A stretch of DNA of 8,446 nt, taken from the NCBI GenBank assembly GCA_016926595.1, contig JAFGOG010000422.1, positions 1 through 8,446 on the forward strand, read 5' to 3'. Shown here one piece after another: positions 7,074 to 8,446 of the stretch; the stretch's first letter is position 1; every line of letters starts with the position of its first letter. This DNA is from Anaerolineae bacterium (GTDB lineage Bacteria > Chloroflexota > Anaerolineae > JAAYZQ01). Below the pieces are notes generated by a model, which worked only from the letters and a program-made list of their open reading frames with translations, was not told where the DNA came from and ran no database searches. Made by a program: the position numbers and the translations under genes.

Positions 7074-7102
7074 TTGCCCTTCATCCTATCTTGTGCTATA
7101 AT
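7074..7102 (+). promoter_or_regulatory. Extended -10 promoter for the secreted protein gene
   Basis: TTGCCC (7074-7079), a 17-base spacer and a perfect TATAAT (7097-7102) preceded by TGC, which makes an extended -10 element. Transcription would begin near 7109 and leave a leader of about 45 bases. It overlaps the upstream region of scpB on the other strand. Confidence 0.72.
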
Positions 7103-7138
7103 GCCCTCCACGCCGTCAAGGCTCACATACGTTCATTC

Positions 7139-7145
7139 AGGAGGG
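7139..7145 (+). promoter_or_regulatory. Ribosome binding site fixing the start of the secreted protein
   Basis: AGGAGGG nine bases before ATG 7155. It excludes the much longer open frame that runs back through scpB from 6729. Confidence 0.75.
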
Positions 7146-7154
7146 CGGTTTACG

Positions 7155-7718
7155 ATGCGAGAGCGCTCGACGCTGGCGCGCTTTGTCATACCCATGGTGG
7201 TGTTGTTAGGCCTGGCTTGCGGCCCGTGCGGCCTGCTCTCCGGCGCCGTCCCCACGCCGCCTCACCCGATCGCCGTCTCTACCGAAGCGGCCGGCCAATT
7301 AGAGTCGCGCATTCAACAGAGCTTGAGTAGCCAACCAGCCCAGCAGTTCATCCTGCGCATGAGCGACGACGAAGTCACTTCGCTGGTCGCTACCAAGCTG
7401 GCCCAATACGATGGGTCGCCAGTTACCAATCCCGTGATCTGGTTTACCCGAGGCAAGATCTACGGCACGGGCAGGCTGGTAGGCTTTTTGCCCATCGACA
7501 CCGAATTCTTTATCATCGCCGTCGCCCGCGTCCAGGATGGCAAGGTCGTCGTCGAGATGGAAAAAGCTTCCACCGGCTCCCTCCCGCTGCCCAATGCCGC
7601 GCTCGATACCATCTCTCAGAGCATCAACGAGACTGTGGAAGAGTCACAGCTCGGCGTCGAGATAACCGGCCTGGAGATCCTGGAGGGCGAGGTCATCATC
7701 CGCGGCGTCACGCAATAG
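7155..7718 (+). CDS. Secreted or lipid-anchored protein of unknown function
   Basis: A 187-residue protein with a basic N-terminus (RER, R9), a hydrophobic stretch (10-20) and cysteines at 22 and 25 (GLACGPC), a signal peptide that may be a lipoprotein signal. The residue three before C22 is Gly rather than the usual Leu, so lipidation is uncertain. A low-complexity Pro/Ala linker follows. The mature part alternates hydrophobic strands: SDDEVTSLVATKL, a V/I-rich strand with FTRGKIYGTGRL, then VARVQDGKVVVEMEKASTG and VEITGLEILEGEVIIRG. This pattern resembles extracytoplasmic lipid-binding-like domains of unknown function (DUF2993/LmeA style), but that is a weak resemblance and no function is assigned. 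The start is set by AGGAGGG and the promoter above. The gene stands alone on the plus strand, diverging from scpB and converging on the amaP-like gene. Confidence 0.82.
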   Translation: MRERSTLARFVIPMVVLLGLACGPCGLLSGAVPTPPHPIAVSTEAAGQLESRIQQSLSSQPAQQFILRMSDDEVTSLVATKLAQYDGSPVTNPVIWFTRGKIYGTGRLVGFLPIDTEFFIIAVARVQDGKVVVEMEKASTGSLPLPNAALDTISQSINETVEESQLGVEITGLEILEGEVIIRGVTQ

Positions 7719-7778
7719 GGCTCCAACCCTCCCGTGAGCCGCAGTCCCTGAAGGGAGCGGGGGAAGCGGAGCGGCGCG

Positions 7779-7796
7779 AGCCTGCGGCAGGCTTTT
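7779..7796 (+). terminator. Rho-independent terminator of the secreted protein gene
   Basis: A six-base-pair stem AGCCTG/CAGGCT with a three-base loop (CGG) is followed directly by TTTT. It lies 60 bases after the plus-strand stop and just beyond the end of the convergent gene. On the minus strand the hairpin is not followed by a T-run, so it acts, if at all, only on plus-strand transcripts. Confidence 0.5.
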
Positions 7797-7797
7797 G

Positions 7798-8355
7798 CTA
7801 TGCGCTGGGATAGGGCGCGTGCTTGATGTTGATCGTCACCTTGCCCAGCTTTAGCCCCATCCGGCCCTCGACCACGTCCTTTGTGACCTCGCGCACCTCT
7901 TCCGTCTTCATCGGCACGTCGATTTCGGGAGAGGTTTCCAGTTGGAGGTCGATGTCGACGCCGCGCGACCGACCGGAAATGCGCGGCGTTACCCTGATCA
8001 CCTCTGGCAATTGGTCGATGTTGTAGGCCACTCGCTGGCTGATCGATTCGATGGCGATGTTGGTCTCGCCGCCCGCCATCTTTTGCACGCGAATGACCTT
8101 TTTGCGCGGCCGGCGCAGCTCTAGCCACAGGAGGAGCACCCCGACCAGGACAATCGCCCCGCCGATGATCACCCGCGCCGCCAGGAACAGGTAGTGGTCC
8201 TGGCCGGCCATGTAGCTCTGCGTGTCCCGGTGCGCCCATTCAAAGATGGCCCTCAGCAGGTTGAAAGCTTCTTCGGGCACGATGACGATCACGACGGTCA
8301 GGATGATGACAACCAGGACGAGAAGGACAACCACCACCCGATTAAAGATGTTCAT
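7798..8355 (-). CDS. amaP: AmaP-like alkaline shock response membrane anchor protein
   Basis: A 185-residue protein opening MNIFNRVVVV, the characteristic start of AmaP proteins. Two membrane segments (about 7-27 and 58-79) form a hairpin with a loop of about 30 residues. A basic stretch RRPRKK (81-86) follows on the inside, then a soluble domain of about 100 residues whose pattern (TEEVREVTKDVVEGRMGLKLGKVTINI, 151-177) resembles the Asp23/Gls24 fold. In Firmicutes AmaP anchors Asp23 at the membrane during envelope stress; that role here is inference. No separate asp23 gene is in the window, and the gene is not followed by one because the neighbour converges. The ATG at 8355 is chosen over an earlier TTG (8418) because GGAGGT (8362-8367) lies six bases upstream and the family begins with MNIFNR. 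Confidence 0.83.
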   Translation of the reverse strand: MNIFNRVVVVLLVLVVIILTVVIVIVPEEAFNLLRAIFEWAHRDTQSYMAGQDHYLFLAARVIIGGAIVLVGVLLLWLELRRPRKKVIRVQKMAGGETNIAIESISQRVAYNIDQLPEVIRVTPRISGRSRGVDIDLQLETSPEIDVPMKTEEVREVTKDVVEGRMGLKLGKVTINIKHAPYPSA

Positions 8356-8388
8356 GCCATAACCTCCCAGTTTCCTCGCGATGGGCTG

Positions 8389-8418
8389 ATTATACACCAA
8401 CTCGGCGTTTGCGTCCAA
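8389..8418 (-). promoter_or_regulatory. Sigma-70-type promoter for the amaP-like gene
   Basis: On the minus strand a perfect TATAAT (8389-8394) with TTGGAC (8413-8418) 18 bases upstream. The predicted start near 8382 gives a leader of under 30 bases that contains the GGAGGT ribosome binding site. The -35 match is modest. Confidence 0.58.
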
Positions 8419-8446
8419 TGTGGAGCGCCATGACTGCTGCGCCCAG

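Noticed and set aside
6729..7154. N-terminal extension of the plus-strand secreted protein
   Set aside because: The extension is antisense to scpB, while the promoter, ribosome binding site and signal peptide all point to ATG 7155.
8430..8446. Start of a plus-strand gene at the right edge (ATG 8430 with GGAG four bases upstream)
   Set aside because: Only five codons are visible and no plus-strand promoter is evident, so it cannot be supported from this window.

Overview
The window is GC-rich bacterial chromosome, densely packed, with seven genes on the minus strand, one on the plus strand and one more minus-strand gene cut by the left edge. The gene content suggests a member of the Chloroflexota: an isolated scpB, an AmaP-like membrane anchor, a GHMP kinase fused to a GalU-type enzyme, and canonical TATAAT promoters on a high-GC background. 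That assignment is inference from gene style, not from any marker gene. No tRNA, rRNA, CRISPR array, transposase or insertion sequence was found.

Right end (7719-8446): a minus-strand amaP-like gene with its own promoter converges on the plus-strand gene to its left. The short gap between them holds a hairpin followed by a T-run that fits a terminator for the plus-strand gene.

Middle (5342-7718): a 90-base divergent intergenic region separates a secreted or lipid-anchored protein of unknown function (plus strand, strong extended -10 promoter) from a minus-strand pair, scpB (chromosome segregation) and queG (last step of queuosine synthesis). The two share a junction of seven bases.

Left (1-5306): a promoter just downstream of queG starts a probable five-gene minus-strand operon. 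In order of transcription it carries a dipeptide-epimerase-like enolase-superfamily enzyme, a metallo-beta-lactamase-fold hydrolase, an MFS exporter or permease, a small protein made of a GreA/GreB C-terminal domain without the coiled coil, and a large two-domain enzyme joining a galactokinase-like GHMP sugar kinase to a GalU-like nucleotidyltransferase. The last gene runs off the left edge. The fusion could carry a free sugar through sugar-1-phosphate to an NDP-sugar in one polypeptide. The epimerase and transporter could belong to peptide or cell-wall-fragment metabolism, but the operon as a whole does not resolve into one known pathway.

The observations most worth checking are the kinase-nucleotidyltransferase fusion, the truncated Gre-like protein inside the operon, the missing canonical start codon of the MFS gene, and the symmetric promoter region between scpB and the secreted protein.
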